Assembly: GCF_000264995.1 (NCBI RefSeq)
Contig: NW_006767441.1
Span: forward strand, 266,255-330,254
DNA length: 64,000 nt
From: Punctularia strigosozonata HHB-11173 SS5
Lineage: Eukaryota; Basidiomycota; Agaricomycetes; Corticiales; Punctulariaceae
Direction: 5' to 3'
The notes beneath the pieces are model-generated. The model was given only the letters and a program-made list of their open reading frames with translations, made no database searches and had not been told where the DNA came from. A program made the translations under genes and the position numbers. This document shows positions 33,793 through 45,005 of this stretch, piece after piece. How positions within the stretch are numbered: the stretch's first letter is position 1; every line of letters starts with the position of its first letter.

Positions 33793-35318
33793 ATGGCGAT
33801 GAGTTACATTGGGTACGTCGATTGCGTGCTCGCATCTCCATGTCTGACGTTCATGCCTCAGCAAAGCTATTTCCCTCATCTCTCATTCCGATGTTCGTTA
33901 CCGCGGCATCCTGGCCGGGATTGACCCTGCAAACTCGACGATACAGTTGTCGAATGGTGCGTGTCCTGCACCGGTGCATCTTCTATTTCGGCTTACCTGT
34001 CCACCAGTGTACTCCATGGGGACTGAGTCACGACGGTGAGTTGCCGTTACGTGTCGGCATGCCCTTCTTATGATGAAGCATTTACGGATGTAAATGAGCT
34101 GCGGCTCGCCAGTCCGAGAGCGCAAAACCCCATGTGGATTCCTCCGTTGCCTTCCTTCTGACCCTATAGTCCACCCTACCTCTGGCGTTCTGCGAGGATG
34201 ACGCTGACGCGTCGCATTGTCCAGGCCACCCGCAGAGTTCATCCCGCCCAACACCGAACCTTATCAATACATCATCTTTCGCGCGTCCGAAGTGAAGGAT
34301 CTTGCTGTTGATGATCCAGTACCGGCTCGGAACGTTAATTCTGACCCGGCTGTGCTCGGTGTAAGTCACTCTTCCATCTTCGCCACTGTTTCCTACTTGA
34401 TGAATCCAACACGGATGTACAATTTTTGAGTCCGAGAGCGCTTAACTCGTGTGGATATTTCCGTTGCCTTCCTTCTGATCTCTGCCCGTTCCATGATGCA
34501 TTTCCTTGATCACCGCTCACAATCACGCACAGGCAGCTCCGATGCCTCCAAGTGGTTACGGTTTCGGGCAGCAGCCTGTGGGTCTTGCGCCACAACCACC
34601 TATCAATGGTGGATATGGCCAACAAATCCCCAACGGACCCTCTCCCGGATTCGACCCTTCACAACAACAAGCACGGAGCCAAGCACCTCAACAGACCCCC
34701 GTCCCTACCCGATCACGGAGCGGTAACAGCGTCTCTACCGCGACCGCGTCGCTTCAGACGGTCGAGCGCGCCATTGGGGATCTACGAGGTGGCGAGCGGG
34801 AAGGGAACAACAACCGTCGTGGTGGTGGTCGAGGAGGGCGTGAAATCAAGGCGGGCGACCTGCGCGTGCCGGTGACGGACTTTGACTTTGAGAGTTCGAA
34901 CAAGCGATTCGACAAGAACGCGATCAAGAGTCCGGGCACGGACCACCCCGCTTCGCCGGGTTTGGGAGCGGACGGCGAGGCGCCTGGCGAGGAGGAGCAC
35001 GCGGAAGAGCCGGCGTATAACCCGAAGAAGTCGTTCTTTGACTCGTTGAGCGCGTCGACCGGCGGGGGCTCTGCACCGCACGAGCGTGGCAGGGGTCGGG
35101 GACGGGGCGGCCGGACGCGCAGGGAAGAGGAGAGGGAACGGAACGTGGCGACGTTCGGAGAGCCCGGCGGTGTTGGTCTTATGGGCCCTGGCGCTTACGT
35201 TGGTGGATGGGGAGGGTATGGACGGCGAGGTGGCGGCCGCGGCGGTGCTGGCGGGCCTAGGGATGGTGGAAGGAGGGACGGCGGTCGCGGGAGGGCCGCA
35301 GCCGGTCCACGAGCTTGA
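33793..35318 (+). CDS. Scd6/LSM14 (RAP55) P-body translational repressor
   Basis: Represses translation and promotes decapping in P-bodies through eIF4G, Dcp2 and Dhh1. Exons 33793-33812, 33862-33956, 34008-34035, 34225-34360 and 34533-35318 sum exactly to 354 residues. N-terminal LSm domain: YIGKAISLISHSDVRYRGIL, IDPANSTIQLSNVYSMGTES, then PPAEFIPPNTEPYQYIIFRA and SEVKDLAV. A Gln/Pro-rich linker follows, then the DFDF box (VPVTDFDFESSNKRFDK), the FFD box (YNPKKSFFDSLS), the TFG box (RNVATFGEPGGVG) and a C-terminal RGG tail. The domain order is exactly that of the family. Introns 3 and 4 (34036-34224 and 34361-34532) are three times longer than typical here and carry paired snoRNA-like sequences. 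Confidence 0.95.
34065..34166 (+). ncRNA. Putative box C/D snoRNA, copy 1 (snR52/U83-like), in SCD6 intron 3
   Basis: C box ATGATGA at 34070-34076 and D box CTGA at 34158-34161 fit a C/D snoRNA. The 12 nt just before the D box (GTTGCCTTCCTT, 34146-34157) pair with the universal 18S rRNA segment AAGGAAGGCAGC, 11 Watson-Crick pairs plus one U-G. The D+5 rule points to the fifth base, an A equal to yeast 18S A420 or human A468, the known site of snR52/U83. It lies 63 nt before the 3' splice site. I see no good terminal stem, and its internal D' guide is weak. A diverged second copy sits in the next intron, which supports selection on this sequence. Confidence 0.72.
34392..34483 (+). ncRNA. Putative box C/D snoRNA, copy 2 (snR52/U83-like), in SCD6 intron 4
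   Basis: C-box-like TTGATGA at 34397-34403 (first base U instead of a purine) and D box CTGA at 34475-34478. The same 12-nt guide GTTGCCTTCCTT (34463-34474) targets 18S rRNA. An internal D'-like TTGA is preceded by GATGTACAATTT, which can pair at 10 of 12 positions, including two G-U, with the 25S rRNA A-loop as I recall it; D'+5 then falls on yeast U2921, the second known snR52 target. It shares three further conserved blocks with copy 1 (ACGGATGTA, GTCCGAGAGCGC, TGTGGAT). The D box ends 54 nt before the 3' splice site. Terminal stem not evident. Confidence 0.65.
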
Positions 35319-35464
35319 TCATCGTGCTGTTTGACATCGGACGTGGTGGATGGTATGTCATATGTTATCAGGAGCACCAATGCATGAAGTGGATTTCCGT
35401 CATGGAATGCTGAACTGTGCGCGTGAATCGTTCGTTCGTATTAGTCGGAGAAGTGTATCATAAT

Positions 35465-36301
35465 TTATGATAGCGAGCTTAGAGGAATATTGACGATGGT
35501 GCCGTCATCGGTAATAACGCGGAAGCGTACTGTGTGCCGGTTAGGACGGGCGATACCTTCCTGTGCGCAGAGCAGATACTCACATACGGTGAAGGGTTCT
35601 CCCTTGGCCTTTCGTATGCTCGTAAAGTAGAGCGTACCGGCACCTGCATGTACTAATGAGGGGTTATGTTTCCTTCACTGGCGCCTGGAGCTGACCTTTG
35701 TGCCCTTTTACTCGGAAGCTGACGTCGGCGTGTCCCTGCATGTTGCTTACCTGCAGTTAACGTAAACAGCATCTGAGCGTCGACCTATCATGACCAAAAC
35801 GAAACGACTCACCGATCCAGCTATCCAGGGATGTCCGTTAAGGTACCATGCAGGTTCCGGACGTATGGCATCGCCCAACACCTCTTTCAGCTCGGGACTG
35901 TCGCGTATGTTGTCAAGGATTTGGCGAACGACGGAACTGGACAGCTTCTCCTGGTTCGCGGCAAATATGTAGAAGACGATCCAGCCGGTCACTCCGGCCA
36001 CCCCCAACGCGAGCACCGTCGGCCATTTGCGCTACAAGCACGCGGGGGTAAGCCGAGCTTGCGACAGACGGTCCTGAGACCGCAGTGGTTAGACGCGCAC
36101 CTCAAATGGCGGCAAGTCGCGTTTGAGCGCGGGACGGTCGTAGTATGCTCTTGGTTTCGAGGGCTGCGAGAATGTTTGTGCGGGAGGCAGGTCCGAGGGC
36201 GGTGGTCGGGGCAGCTCAGTCGCGTACGTCCTCGATGGCGGAGTGCTTCGCGCCCAAGTCCGCTTGGGCAGTATCCGGGAGATCTTGGTTGCTGCGTTCA
36301 T
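35465..36301 (-). CDS. Coa1-like cytochrome c oxidase assembly factor
   Basis: Inner-membrane mitochondrial protein that helps early Cox1 maturation; the fold resembles Tim21. Five exons sum exactly to 199 residues. N-terminal presequence MNAATKISRILPKRTWARST...RTYATELP. A single membrane segment (VLALGVAGVTGWIVFYIF) is followed by the family block SSVVRQILDNIRDSPELKEVLGDAI, then WIAGS, NMQGHADVSFRVKGHKGAGTLYF and LRFRVITDDGTIVNIP. The last intron (35530-35583) is 54 nt and stop-free in frame. Splicing gives FTVLRFRVITDDG, and a CTAAC branch point supports it. It is head to head with an SGNH hydrolase. Confidence 0.88.
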
Positions 36302-36495
36302 ATCGTGGGCGTCTGCGGGACGATGCGTTCTAATGGATTGTAGATCCCAAGACTCAGTACTCAGTGTAGCCCAGTGTAAAAGTACGCGAATGCCAATGAG
36401 GACGTTGCACGGGACCTGTAACCCCTATCCTGGACGAGCCCACGAGTCGCGAAGGTCTTCCTCGGACTCAGCTTCTGTACCTTTGCACAAAGTGG

Positions 36496-37830
36496 ATGGA
36501 TCCCGAACGCCTCAGAATATCTCCAGACAGTCCCAATATCTGCTGCCGTGGTCGTTGGCTGTCGTCTGCATCGTCTCCCGGAAGCCTCTTGACGTCGTGG
36601 ACCGGCGCCACAATATCTTTCTCGTTCACGGGCAAGAGGTTGGATCTCATACCTGGGCCGCTCACGCAAAGGAGAGACAGATGGAATGGAGAGATACCAG
36701 CCATCACATGGTCAATCGACGGATCTGACATCCGATCGGCGGATGTGACGGCGGGACAGGCCTTGGTGTTATATGATGTCGAGGATCCACGGGTTTGTGA
36801 AAAGAGTACAAAGGCTGATCCTGAGAGCATCAAAGATGCTTGGATTATGCTGTCAGACTGGGCCACCGAGCTCGAGATAGAAGGCTTTCTGCTCGACTCT
36901 GTACGTTTAATCCTTTGCGCTGATATGCCGTTCCTTGACTCTCATTTATGCTTATATGAAGGATGCTCAAGTTCTCTCGGTAACCACGACCGGAGAGCAC
37001 TACAATGTACTTTTCGTTGGAGATAGTATCACGTCGGGATTCGCATGGCGCGCGGCGGATGATCTTCCGCACGGTACCTACGACGCGTATCCTCATTGCT
37101 TTGCACGACAGATGTCTCATACTTTGTTGAATAAACTCGAGGTTGATATCGTTGCTTTCCCTGGGATCACTCTTACGAACGGTCAAGATTCTGTTGGAGG
37201 GATGGAAGACCGGTATTGGCGCGTCAGTGCCTCAAGCCCTATGATATCCAAATTTGATGGGTTGCTGAAAGTTTTGAGAAACAGGCCTCGCCTTGGAGAG
37301 ACAGTGCGTCTTGGTTATTCGAGCCCCGAAATGCTGGACTGTCGACCATCTTTGTGGCCCTAGGTACGAACTGTCATGTGTTATCGCGGTGACTTGACTT
37401 CATCGGCCTGCCAGGGGTCAACGACGACGCTCTGTACGTCTCGACCGCTGAATTCATCGCGTCGATGACGCGTTTCGTTCGGCAATTGACCGAGCAACAC
37501 GTGAACAGCCTTCGCGATTTGGTCATCCTGGTGCGGACGATGAGCTGTGGACAGAGAAAAGGGACTGATACGCGATTCAAGTCACCCATAGTATCATTCG
37601 ATCAATCGGACCATACCGAGGCGCCATACGGCCGTGAACTCGGCGAGCTGGCGCAGTCGCTCTCCGCGTTAGCGTCTCCAACAGTGAGGTATCACTACGT
37701 CGATACCTTCGGCTGGCTGTCGTCCGCTTCCACATTTGATGGGACGCATCCGACCGGGTCAGGGCACCTCGAGCTAGGGAATCGACTAGCCGCATGGGCT
37801 AGGGCATGTGGCCTCTTTCCCTCAAGCTAG
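36496..37830 (+). CDS. SGNH/GDSL-type hydrolase (esterase), CE2-like
   Basis: Four exons sum exactly to 386 residues. The N-terminal half is a beta-rich domain (ICCRGRWLSS, TGATISFSFTGKRLDL, ITWSIDGS), like the jelly-roll that precedes SGNH domains in CE2-type esterases. The catalytic domain has block I VLFVGDSITSGFAW (nucleophile Ser), FPGITLTNG, SPWRDSASWLFEP, IFVALGVNDDAL (block III, Asn) and block V STFDGTHPTGSGHLELG (Asp and His). All three catalytic residues are in place. It should hydrolyse an ester, perhaps on carbohydrate; the substrate is unknown. The start is uncertain: the frame is open to about 36400 with no earlier ATG, and no signal peptide is visible, so an upstream exon may exist. 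Confidence 0.85.
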
Positions 37831-38679
37831 CCTTTACGTTTTGGTGGGTCGATCCGACGGATATCGATGTCCTTCCCCGCATCTCTCTGATATAATCCTT
37901 TGGGGGCTCTTCTCGACGACGCTTCGCGCCCGTGGAGCCAAATAAACCCGATCGCTTTGTTCATAAGTACGCTGTTGACTATGACACTACGGCCAGAACA
38001 CGAGCTGTCAGAACACGAGCTCCGATATATATCGTTGCATAGACGCCCGTCGGTCAGACTACAGCTTTCTCTGACTTGGCGCTCGGATCAGTCTCTCCAG
38101 GATTTGATAGGTGAGATCAGAAAGCGCGCAGTAGTTTATGTTGGTGCGAGCATCACATGCCCACCTCGATTTTCGGCCGACTTGTCGTTTCTGGTGTTGG
38201 ACGTCGAGGATGGCGCGCTGATCGACCGAATCGGGAGCGAAGATCGCGAAGGCATGGACGGCTCCGATCGGCCGGTCACCCGCTCTCGCTCTTCGGTCGC
38301 CATCGGCTGCCGCATATGGCGTCGCATTCGCGGGCCTGCGCCGTTATGCGCAACGGCCACCGTCCGCGACGATCTGGTGAAGCCCGATCCGGCTGCCTTT
38401 CTCGCGCGCGTGGGACGGCGACCGAGGATGGCCAGCCATGTGCAGTCGAGAAGGGAGAGCAACGTATGTCGCCCTTCTCGCCGTCCTCACGTCGTCTCCA
38501 TGTTGCCTTCAACCCCCGGGCCCGCCGAGTTGCAAGATCTGTGAGCCTTTCCCTTTGAAAGCCGGGAGAGCGGTGTGTATTGATCCCGTACGTCGGTGAA
38601 CAAGACGGACGTTCGACTGCTACAAGCTCGCGGCGATCAGTAGGTCGTTGTGGCTTCATTCCCAGTGTACCTACTTCTC
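37831..38679. other. Region without a supported gene
   Basis: About 850 bp. A 214-codon frame (37900-38544, +) overlaps long frames on both strands and lacks motifs; it looks like chance in GC-rich DNA. The right part may include an upstream exon of the 38680 membrane gene: a frame ending at 38555 in a good donor could join at 38643, but I could not verify the N-terminus. Confidence 0.5.
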
Positions 38680-40202
38680 ATGATGGCCTGGCCAGCATTC
38701 CTTTACTACGACTATTTCATCACCTTTGACGACGAGGTCGAATACTTCTGGAAGAGGAAGATGTCGTACATATCCGCGCTTTTCTTTGCGAATCGATATT
38801 TCGCACTGGGAGCGTACGCCGCCGTGCTGTATTCCATGTTCCACAACCTGTCCGACGATGCGAGTGTTTTGCTCCCTGTCCGACGTCGGCGTGCCCCCTT
38901 CTAACTTTCAGCGTCAGGTCTGCACCGACTTCGTCACCTTCTTCCGCGTGCTCACCATATTCACGCAATTTCCCATCGGCTGTAAGTGAAAACACCCCGT
39001 GTTCGTCGCCATACTCAATGCTTCCCACTGCCAGTGATCGCTATACTTCGCATATCCGCTCTGTACGGCCGCAGTCGGATCGTCACGACACTGTCTTGGC
39101 TTATCGGTCTGGCGGCAGCCGGACTCGCAGCGGTACGGCTATACCAGCTGAACCTACTGCCGTCACTGATGAGGCAATGCATCTGTCCAGTTCGCGAACG
39201 TACACGTGAAGAATGGGAACCAACTCTCCACCTCGGGCTGCTTCATTGTCAGGACCCGAGAACAAAACAAGTACGCCTTTGGTTCTGCCTTCAACCACGC
39301 AGCGCGATTGACCGAAGGCTCGTTCAGCGCATCCCGATTAGCGCTTGCCTGGGGTGGTCTCGTCATCTTCGACAGCTACATATTCTTGATGACCTTGTTG
39401 AAGACGATCAGCGTACTGCGAGGCGGCCTTCGAGGTCCGAACAACACACATTTCCTGAGTCTCATCCTGCGGGATGGTACGTCGGCCGACTTCGCCTCCA
39501 CGACAGCTAGCTGATAAACCGCGTTGTAGGCGCGATGTTCTACTCGTGGGTGAAACGCTCGCGTTCTGGCACGTCGATATTCAATCACCCTCTCCTAGTG
39601 TCCTACTCGCGAATAACGTCGGGAACGTGGTCTTATCCCTAGTGAGTCGGAAGGGCGCTCTCACGTACGATTTACGCTAACTGTTGCCGCAGTATGGCCG
39701 GGTAACGCGCTCAGTATGAATCAGCAAAGCCTATACTCATCCATTCCCTAGTCGATATTCCAGTCCGTGAACGCCACAACATCGCAAATGTCAGTGGTCT
39801 ATCACAATAGCCGCTCACACCGATTCATCTGTAGTTCTGCGACGTAGATTTGCCGTGATATTAACATCACGATTGATGTTCAACCTGCGAAAACCTTCGC
39901 AACAATCGTATACAGACGCAATCAGTCTCCCTACCGCCGTCTTGACTCGTGAGCATCTTCATCCTTGTTCGTTAGCCGACGACATGCGAATGTCTGACGC
40001 TGCATCATCGTCCTGCAGCACAATTCCACAGTGTGACCACGACGGGTCCATTTGGAGCGGATACTCGAGACGAGTTTGGCCTTCCTCTCAGCATCATCTA
40101 ATCCACAAAATCAGCGAAGAGCCTGTTCCGTATGACGTTCATGGAGCTCTGGCTGACAACTCCGAGATTGACGTGAGGAGTCCGGACCCCTTCTTGTCAT
40201 AG
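38680..40202 (+). CDS. DUF6533 family seven-helix-like membrane protein
   Basis: Agaricomycete-expanded family of unknown role. Signature near the N-terminus: YYDYFITFDDEVEYFWKRK, then SALFFANRYFALGAY. Later blocks are CTDFVTFFRVLTIF, IAILRISALYGRSR, LSWLIGLAAAGLAA, LALAWGGLVIFDSYIFLMTL, SLILRDGAMFYSVLL, ANNVGNVVLSL, and the family's final helix block QSVNATTSQIFAVILTSRLM followed by FNLRK. The cytosolic tail is Ser-rich. About ten short exons, roughly 370 residues; one intron (near 39719) is only about 38 nt. The true start is uncertain, since in-frame sequence continues upstream to 38643. The exon 2 donor (gttttg, near 38866) is weak. The role is unknown; membrane topology is inferred from hydrophobicity. 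Confidence 0.82.
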
Positions 40203-40460
40203 GCGGATTGTACGTGTATCGTTATGTATCAGTATTGTAGAGCGTCATCCGAACGGGGCTCTACGTCGCTTTGTCACACCTTATCAAACAGATCGAGACA
40301 TCACTACGGCTCCGTTCGCTCGAGATTCTGGGGAATTCATTTCATTGGAGGCGACCCATGACGTGGTTGCAACTTGCAGATGTAACCCGCTCAAGTAGGG
40401 TTGACATAACTCCACCGTGGGTCGAGGAAGACACGTTGTCCAATCCATATTGTCACCCAT

Positions 40461-43098
40461 TCATGCATCGTCGACGACCCCTTCCAGGCCGAATATCTGC
40501 CACAGCAAATGTAGTTGCCCGAAAGGTCGCTCGCCGCCCAGTAAGGTGGCAGCGGCTTCATACTTGTTTTCGGGCCGTTTGACTTCGTCGCATATCCGCT
40601 TGTACGTCTTGGCGAGTCGCTGGAGGGCTGCTTGGTGTATGCGGGTATGCAGTTTCTGGAGGTTAAGATGCAAGAGGCGGGGAGACTGGACCACCTCCAA
40701 CCCGCTAAGCCATATTGAGAAGCGATGAAGGTATTTCTGGAGCTGTTGCGGCTGAGCAGCCGGAATACGTGATAGTGGTTCCTGATGACGAGGGGCGATG
40801 AGAATCAAGGGATTTGAGAGGCGGAAGAGTACCGTCCAACCTTGTCTTTCCTCCTATCGAGGGTTTCGACGAGCGTGTCTAAGCCTGCATCACGAAGGAT
40901 ATTCTGATACTATGCCGAAGACAAGTCAGCGATCCATGTAATGACGGACAGGACTACACCTACATGTTCTTCAGTTAGCTCATGTACACGTTGCTGGACT
41001 AGCCCCTCGATCATCTGCTGCTTCTCGGATGTGAAGGAATATGGCTCAAGGACATTCTGCAAAAGAGTATCGTTAAGCGATTGCATCAAACACCGGGGAG
41101 CATACCAACCTGAAGGTATGTGAGGCAATTCAGGACAAAGATAGGCTTGTCCCAGCGAGCGACCTGTTTGTCCTTCCTATCCGCAGCGCTGACGCACATC
41201 TCGACGGCTGGATCGATCATGATGTCTAAGACGCGGCGGAATCCTTCATTTTGATCTTCCTCACTGTCCTCGCCGGCCAGAGAGGATTGATAGACAGACA
41301 TGATCTCCTTCAACACCTGGCAATGATCCAGCACCGCCAGCGGAGGCGTTAATTCGCCATTTTGTATGTCCTGTCTCCAACCCGTCAGCCCTTATGATAG
41401 AGCACAAGCAGGCCGGATGGGATATGCGTACGAGAGCCACACGTAGCAGCGCACGTCCCTGTGCCTCGATGGCATCGAAGAACACCTTGTAAGAGACATC
41501 TGTCAATCTGCTCGCGCATTAGTTTCTTGAATCTCGGCGTATGTGTTGGCGTACTCTTGCAAGGTCTTGCACAGAGAGGACTCCTCGCCCAGCGTCCGTT
41601 TCATGGTGAGAAGGTAGAACTGCAGGAGATTTGCCACCTTGTACGCCACAATTGCACTTTCCTGTGAGCGAACGGTCTGCTGCACCCGAGCCTTCAACGG
41701 TCCGCATAGCTTGCCAACTGCTCCATCCATCAATGCTCTGATGTACTCCTCTTCCTCCGTGGCTCGGAACGTGCGGACACTGCCGACCATCCGCGCATCT
41801 TTGATACCGAAGAGAGCATCGAGGAATTCACGTTCGGCGGCCACTGCTTGGTGGATCCAGGCAAGCATGTCACCGATGTAACGCATCGGGTCATGCGCAT
41901 GCAGTTCTATCGGCCGAGGCGTCCCCCGAGTGAGTGCGTCAAGGAAAGCGCCAGACAGGGCTGACTGGCGGGTCTGCACGAGAATTTGAAGTGACTCTCT
42001 ATCCAAAGCATAAGTGCGACACACGGACGATAGCACATGCGACTTACATTAGGAGCTCAGGACGAGCATTGAGCCGTCGCACAGCTTCCGCCAGGGTTGG
42101 TCCTACTTCCAAGAGCGCGTCACGCCCCATTTGCCTGAACTCGGAAGCGAGGTAGCGAGCGATCTTGTCGTATGCCTGCTCAAGATAAGAAGAAGTCGCC
42201 GACATGATATCCAGGCTAAAGATTGCTCAGCCGAAGAGCTACTGGCATTAACGGGATCGTACCCAGCTTTACTTGGGCCATCCTCCCCAGCCATCAGAAC
42301 TCGACAATCCTCGCGAATGCGCTGGGTCTTGTCCATGACTTGAAAGAATCGTTTGCCCATGGGAACGGTTCGGGAAGTCATCGTATCGACTTCATCTTCG
42401 CTCAGAGTAAACCGGGACAGGAACATGTTGATGATAGATTGCTTGGACGCTATTGCCTGCCTTCATGTGGTTGAGACATGCACAGCTATATCACGCAAAT
42501 ATGCGCACCTTTGTTCACGAAGACTGCCTGCCCGTTCCAGTAGAGACTTGCACGCGTCGTTGGCACCTTCTAGTTGCTGCTCTGCCCCGTCGCATTGGGC
42601 TCGCATAGCCCTGATGTGTTCCTGCAGAACATCTAGTTGCTACTCACGTCAGGAGGGCGAGAGACGTCAAATGAAGATAACACACACTTGATTAACAGTC
42701 CCAAACGCCTCTAAGAAATGCTTGCTGCTCTCGGCCAGCTTTTGCTCCACGTCGCGGCGCATGTACTTCCGGGCATTGGACGCTACTCCTCCAGTCGGTC
42801 GTTCCGCTGCTGACGCAGTATTCGTATGCCCCACGGCATCGTCAAGGAATTCATCATCATCCCAGTCATCGTCATCCTCCTCACTGTTCTTGCTGCCACT
42901 GCCTGAAGAGTTGGTTGGGGTATAGAAGTCCGAGAGGGTTACGAGAGCTTCTCTGGAAGCTGGATCATCGAAGCTCGACCCAAGAATGCGGTATAACCGT
43001 TGGGATACAGGGTTGCGTGCAGGCGTTTCAATGCTCCGGTTGGTTGTGGGCGATAGGACTGGTGTTCGAACTGCAGGAGACGTTGCGCTCAAGGACAT
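40461..43098 (-). CDS. Cog6, conserved oligomeric Golgi complex subunit 6
   Basis: Tethering factor for retrograde vesicles within the Golgi (COG lobe B). About 700 residues in roughly ten exons. N-terminus MSLSATSPAVRTPVLSP, then NPVSQRLYRILGSSFDDPASREAL (family block), an acidic insert (SEEDDDDWDDDEFLDD), a coiled-coil (YMRRDVEQKLAESSKHFLEAF, VLQEHIRAMRAQCDGAEQQL), FLSRFTLSEDEVDTMTSRTV, HDPMRYIGDMLAWIHQAVAAE, and the C-terminal RLAKTYKRICDEVKRPENKY followed by EAAATLLGGERPFGQLHLLW. These agree with Cog6 along its full length. It is convergent with the DUF6533 gene, about 260 bp apart. Confidence 0.93.
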
Positions 43099-43373
43099 AG
43101 TTTATTGCGCTGGGCATATGATTATGGATGGCGACGCAAAGCAGACAGTAGGATACGTTATATAAAACACGAATAAGCATGTGCGCTTGATCGGCGCTCA
43201 AATACTTCGAGCGCTTCGCAGAGCACAGCCTTCCGCGAGTTGGGAGTGACGCTTGCGAATTCCAGATAGATACTACTTATACATGTTGGTTCCGAGGCTC
43301 GTAGTCATAGAAAGTGCATAGAGAGCGGCTTGCGAGATGCAGCCATTGTATGTCGTATGCGTGATAGGCTAAC

Positions 43374-45005
43374 TCATAGTTTAGCCCCATTCTTCGCAGT
43401 ATCTCTCTGGCCTCCGCTGCCGGTGACTCGAAGGTCTATAACGATCTTACCGAATTGTTCTCCGCGTTTCAGGAGTTCAAAGCCTTGCTCAGCTTCTTGC
43501 AGCCCATTCAGTGTGTGAGAGACCACCGGAGTAATCCTCTTCTCGGCAACAAATTGGATGCAGTCAAGGAGATCAGCCTTTGATCCCATGGTCGACCCTG
43601 GTATTGATAGGCAGCATTAGCAGACTCGACTACAAGTAGGGCAAAGTGACAAATACAAACCTATGAGCTGTTGATTACTCATGACTTCACGCATCGTCAG
43701 GGTGATCTGCGGGATTGCCGTCCTGCGTAGTGAATTGTCAATGGGAAAGGTTGGATACGAAGCTGGATCTGCCGACATTCCGTAACAGACTACCCTTCCA
43801 CCCTGCTTGAGCCGACGGCCGATCTTCTGCATTATTGGTCCTCCTGCGGAATCAATGACGGCATCCAGAAGAGGTTTGCCGCCGTCGGACTTGGCCGAGC
43901 TTTGCAACAATTCACCGAGCACGTCTGGCCAGCTATCTGCGGTGCCAGTCGGCCGGGATTAGCACGGATAGGTTTCAATTCAGAAACCGACTGCACCATG
44001 CTTATAGTTCACTCCTCCTACGGCACCGAGTGCGATGGCCTTCTGGATCTTCTGCTCGTTACCACTAGTTACGAAAACCCGGGCACCTCTGGCGATGCAT
44101 AGCTGCAGCGCGACAAGTGCCACGCCCCCGCCAATGCCTGTGATCAAGACGTTATCTCCCTTCTTCACCCGGGCATTCACGACGACCGCTCTATACCAGA
44201 ATAAGTGTGAACTCTAGCATCCTTCTTAAATAGAAATGACCTCACCGCCATGCCGTAACACCGCCGATCCCCCATGTAGATGCCTGTACGTCGTCCAAGT
44301 GTTCGGGAGTCGGAATCACCTGGTCACTCTCGACGACAACGCATTCGCTGAACGTTCCCGACGGTGCGGTGGCGCCTCCTCCGAGGATTTTCATGTCTCC
44401 CCTATGTACATAGCGTCAAATTGCTGGACATGATGCACGATATCTCTCATGTCAGTGCTATGAACTGACTCTGGTGCATCCGGATGCGATTCCCATCCGC
44501 GCATCGGCACGAGCATGACACGCTGGTGCAAGAGTGGGAGACGACCATCTTCTCCCGGCCCAACAGCAATGACTGTGCCTATAACCGTCGAGAATCTCAG
44601 TTTGTGATGGCCGGCGGCAAATCCAGAGATCTCTGCACTAACCGGCACCGTCTCCCCCCAGTACAGCACCAAACTTGATCCCGGGGTACATGCCTTTGCG
44701 GATCCACAGCTAAACTGAGCGTGAGTGCTAGCTACGACTGAGACATCACCAAGGCGCATGTCGAAATCCCCAAGTATCAAACGAACTACATCTCCGGCGT
44801 ACATAGTCGAGGAGATGTGGTAGTTTCTTTATTAAAGACTTACATCGCGGTGGTTGAACGCGACGGCGCCAAGTTTGACTAGGATCTGACCCTGTCGCAG
44901 AGGTCCGATAGGCACATCTTCTATCACCGCATCGTGATAGAGGGGTTTCGCGTCGGTAGGAGCACGACGTAGAACAAGGGCTTTCGTAGTCTTCGGCACG
45001 GCCAT
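43374..45005 (-). CDS. MDR-superfamily alcohol dehydrogenase / quinone oxidoreductase-like
   Basis: NAD(P)H-dependent medium-chain reductase, about 390 residues, seven exons. N-terminus MAVPKTTKALVLRR, GQILVKLGAVAFNHRDLWIR, KGMYPGIKFGAVLGGDGAG (GroES-like domain), then MLVPMRGWESHPDAPEGDMK, ILGGGATAPSGTFSECVVV, STWGIGGVTAW. The nucleotide-binding motif is VLITGIGGGVALVALQL (GxGxxG variant). Then LDAVIDSAGG, GGRVVCYGM, STMGSKADLLDCIQFV and GFELLKRGEQFGKIVID. The structural-zinc Cys cluster is absent, so it is closer to zinc-free MDRs of the YogA/fungal quinone-reductase type. Substrate unknown. The first intron is about 135 nt. The intron after PDAPE uses the donor GA|GTCAGT. It is head to head with an MFS transporter. 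Confidence 0.9.

Noticed and set aside
37900-38544. 214-codon open frame on plus strand
   Set aside because: No recognisable domain, overlaps long frames on both strands, and no splice link that yields a known protein.
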